This document shows, one piece after another, positions 15,297 to 16,938 of a DNA stretch of 16,938 nucleotides. The notes beneath the pieces were generated by a model. The model had not been told where the DNA came from, did not search any database, and saw nothing but the letters and a program-made list of their open reading frames with translations. Source of the DNA: JANRIC01 sp033765345 (lineage in GTDB: Bacteria > Bacteroidota > Bacteroidia > Cytophagales > Microscillaceae); NCBI GenBank assembly GCA_033765345.1, contig JANRIC010000156.1:1-16938 (forward strand), written 5' to 3'. Position numbers and translations under genes: made by a program. Within the stretch, counting starts at the first letter, position 1; every line of letters starts with the position of its first letter.

Positions 15297-16205
15297 ATGG
15301 CAATTAAAAGACTCATTCGTTTTGATTGGGCAATGAAAAAATTGCTCCGAAACAAAGCCAATTTTGAAATCCTAGAAGGCTTTTTGTCGGAACTTCTTTT
15401 TGAAGATATTAAAATTGTCAAAATCTTAGAAAGTGAAGGAAATCAAGAAAATGCATTGGATAAATACAATCGGGTGGACATCCTGATAGAAAATTCCAAA
15501 GAAGAACTCATCATTGTAGAGGTACAGAATGATACAGAGTTGGACTATTTTCAAAGAATTTTATTCGGAACTTCCAAACTCCTCATGGAATATCTCGACC
15601 TAGGAGAAGAATACGCCAAACTCAAAAAAGTAATCTCCATCAGCATCGTTTATTTTGATCTGGGGCTGGGAGAGGATTATATTTATCACGGGAAAACCAG
15701 CTTTTACGGGCTTCGTAGGCACGACCAACTCACCCTTAATGCCCGACAAAAAACATATCTTCAGAAAGAAACCGTAGAAAGTGTCTTCCCTGAATATTAC
15801 CTCATCAAACCCCAAAGCTTTGATAATCAACTCCGGGACAGCCTGGATGAGTGGATTTATTTCTTCAAAAACAGCGATACCCCCGAAACCATCACCGCCA
15901 AAGGTCTTGCCAAAGCCAAGCAAGTCCTGGATGTGATGCAGCTCCCAAAAGCCGAACAGAAAAAGTATCAACGCTACCTGGAAGACATGAGCTACCAGAA
16001 AAGCATCACCGAAACCATAAAATTTGAAGTAAAGGAAGAAGCCGAAAGAATCAAAAACATGATTATGGAGCAAGGTGCAAGAAAAAGGGAAAGGGAAATT
16101 GCACTCAGCCTTCTGAAAAATCAAGTCCCCCTGGAAATCATCATGAATTCAACCGGGCTAAGTCTGGAAGAAATTGAGGAGTTGAGGAAGGAATTAGGTG
16201 CTTAA
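15297..16205 (+). CDS. Rpn-family recombination-promoting nuclease / PD-(D/E)XK transposase-like protein
   Basis: A 302-residue protein of the Rpn/YhgA-like PD-(D/E)XK group. These proteins are related to transposases and promote RecA-independent DNA exchange; E. coli RpnA is a DNA endonuclease. The opening FDWAMKKLLRNKANFEILEGFLSELL is typical of the Bacteroidota branch. Catalytic residues are Asp61 in RVDILIEN and Glu75-x-Gln77 in IIVEVQND, the E-x-Q form usual for this family. Residues 200-270 are helical and charged, and the C-terminus (SLLKNQVPLEIIMNSTGLSLEEIEEL) is the short helix-turn-helix-like tail seen in many relatives. It is a monocistronic unit with its own promoter, insulated by terminators upstream. 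Downstream lie a 13-copy repeat array and, convergent with it, another PD-(D/E)XK gene. It appears intact. Confidence 0.87.
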   Translation: MAIKRLIRFDWAMKKLLRNKANFEILEGFLSELLFEDIKIVKILESEGNQENALDKYNRVDILIENSKEELIIVEVQNDTELDYFQRILFGTSKLLMEYLDLGEEYAKLKKVISISIVYFDLGLGEDYIYHGKTSFYGLRRHDQLTLNARQKTYLQKETVESVFPEYYLIKPQSFDNQLRDSLDEWIYFFKNSDTPETITAKGLAKAKQVLDVMQLPKAEQKKYQRYLEDMSYQKSITETIKFEVKEEAERIKNMIMEQGARKREREIALSLLKNQVPLEIIMNSTGLSLEEIEELRKELGA

Positions 16206-16280
16206 ACTTAGTGTATACTCCCTTCTCAATGCCCGCAACCTCTTAGCCTGAAGATTATGGTGTGCCATAAGTCACGGTAT

Positions 16281-16549
16281 TAACTTCCGAAGCTCAACAC
16301 ATAAATCCGAAGCTCAACACATAACTTCCGAAGCTCAACATATAAATCCGAAGCTCAACATATAACTTCCGAAGCTCAACATATAACTTCCGAAGCTCAA
16401 CATATAACTTCCGAAGCTCAACACATAGCTTCCGAAGCTCAATACATAAATCCGAAGCTCAATACATAGCTTCCGAAGCTCAATACATAGCTTCCGAAGC
16501 TCAACACATAAATCCGAAGCTCAACACATAGCTTCCGAAGCTCAACACA
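16281..16549. repeat. tandem array of 13 copies of a 20/21-bp unit
   Basis: Thirteen contiguous copies: nine of 21 bp (form TAACTTCCGAAGCTCAACACA, cut here at its last base: TAACTTCCGAAGCTCAACAC) and four of 20 bp (TAAATCCGAAGCTCAACACA). The 20-bp units are numbers 2, 4, 9 and 12. All share TCCGAAGCTCAA. Two variable spots mark the units: TAACT, TAAAT or TAGCT at the start, and ACACA, ACATA or ATACA at the end. End variants are grouped (units 1-2 CACA, 3-6 CATA, 7 CACA, 8-10 TACA, 11-13 CACA), as expected from local duplication. A partial copy (TAGCT) follows at 16550. Mean period 20.7 bp. No reading frame stays open through it on either strand. There are no non-repeated spacers, so it is not a CRISPR array. 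Confidence 0.97.
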
Positions 16550-16610
16550 TAGCTCCCCACCTGACACCAAGACGGCTAAAGAAGAAAAAAACAAACCCAA
16601 AAGTCTGTAT

Positions 16611-16630
16611 CCAGAAGCTTTCTGGTTTTT
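16611..16630 (+). terminator. weak terminator-like hairpin after the repeat array
   Basis: CCAGAA (16611-16616) pairs with TTCTGG (16620-16625) across a 3-nt loop, followed by five T. If it ends the transcript of the Rpn-family gene, the repeat array would lie in that gene's 3' untranslated region. The stem is short and the gene is 400 nt upstream, so the link is uncertain. Confidence 0.35.
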
Positions 16631-16693
16631 ATGGAAAGAACAGAGAGCAAAGCGTTTATCTCGATTATCCTCTTGTTTAAACCAGATTGCTTA

Positions 16694-16938
16694 TCAAACC
16701 TTTTCCTCCTCCACCCAAGCATCCACTTCTTTTTTTTCGGAACTGAAATTAAACCCCAAAGCCTTTACAGGTTTTTCTTCTTTGAGATAAGGTTGGACGT
16801 ACCCGTTTTGTCGGATTTGATCCAGGGCGGCTTCGGCACTTTCATCTAGTTTGAACTCCATCACATAAATCGCCTCCTGTGTAAACACCACGGCATCAGG
16901 TCTGCCCTTAGACTGGCTCACTTCGGCCTGGATATAGG
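16694..16938 (-). CDS. C-terminal part of an AAA-ATPase-linked PD-(D/E)XK nuclease-domain protein (cut by window edge)
   Basis: The frame stays open to the window edge (the last residues visible upstream are YIQAE before VSQSKGRPD), so the start lies outside and the GTG at 16921 is an internal Val codon. The visible 80 residues match the end of the PD-(D/E)XK domain found at the C-terminus of AAA-ATPase-like proteins common in Bacteroidota (the AAA-ATPase_like plus PDDEXK_9 architecture). GRPDAVVFTQ gives the catalytic Asp and YVMEFKL gives the Glu-x-Lys pair. QIRQNGYVQPYL and ALGFNFSSEKKEVDAW are typical of the domain end. The ATPase part is not in view. Such proteins often occur in many copies per genome and their role is unclear. 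The gene runs towards the repeat array, convergent with the Rpn-family gene. Confidence 0.85.
   Translation of the reverse strand, partial: YIQAEVSQSKGRPDAVVFTQEAIYVMEFKLDESAEAALDQIRQNGYVQPYLKEEKPVKALGFNFSSEKKEVDAWVEEEKV

Noticed and set aside
16281..16549. CRISPR array
   Set aside because: The 20/21-bp units are directly adjacent with no unique spacers, and no cas genes are in view.
16281..16549. Plasmid replication origin iterons
   Set aside because: The period fits iterons, but no Rep gene is in view and the neighbours are core chromosomal genes. Kept only as an analogy for phased protein binding.
16631..16849. 72-residue plus-strand reading frame near the right edge
   Set aside because: It is antisense to the PD-(D/E)XK domain on the minus strand, whose catalytic motifs are clear.

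Overview
The window looks chromosomal and comes from a member of the Bacteroidota. The evidence is the core order rimP-nusA-infB, an IF2 with a very long charged linker, promoters of the Bacteroidota type (TTG about 20 nt upstream of TAnnTTTG), mostly weak or absent Shine-Dalgarno sites, AT-rich gaps, and families common in that phylum (Rpn-type and AAA-linked PD-(D/E)XK proteins, membrane-anchored endonuclease/exonuclease/phosphatase proteins). I cannot name a genus.

Layout. 1-844: an AT-rich segment with a 12-bp tandem repeat, then a two-gene toxin-antitoxin module (small antitoxin candidate and PemK/MazF-type toxin, start and stop codons overlapping). 845-1120: a gene-free gap with one strong hairpin and a terminator. 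1121-2489: a HesB/IscA-type iron-sulfur protein (minus strand) divergent from a ROK-family sugar kinase (plus strand). 2729-4480: a minus-strand pair, TetR regulator followed by Old Yellow Enzyme reductase. It resembles E. coli nemR-nemA, down to a cysteine and a lysine at the positions I recall as the NemR redox switch. A related palindrome-like site precedes each of the two genes. 4765-6678: a small two-helix membrane protein, a 516-nt gene-free gap, and a membrane-anchored EEP-fold protein, all on the minus strand. 6774-12149: the translation/transcription operon rimP-nusA-infB with a long leader. 12416-15122: an Ate1/Bpt-like aminoacyl-tRNA-protein transferase candidate and gpmI (glycolysis), closed by two terminators in tandem. 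15250-16205: an Rpn-family nuclease/transposase-like gene behind a near-consensus promoter. 16281-16549: 13 tandem copies of a 20/21-bp unit. 16694-16938: the C-terminal end of an AAA-ATPase-linked PD-(D/E)XK protein on the minus strand, cut by the window edge.

Most of the window is housekeeping or stress metabolism. The accessory parts are the two ends (toxin-antitoxin module; nuclease genes around the repeat array). The 13-copy array, with a mean period of two DNA helical turns and lying between two convergent nuclease-family genes, is the most unusual structure. Its function cannot be read from the sequence. Promoter and terminator calls were made by eye from motifs. Family assignments come from recognised motifs, not from database searches.
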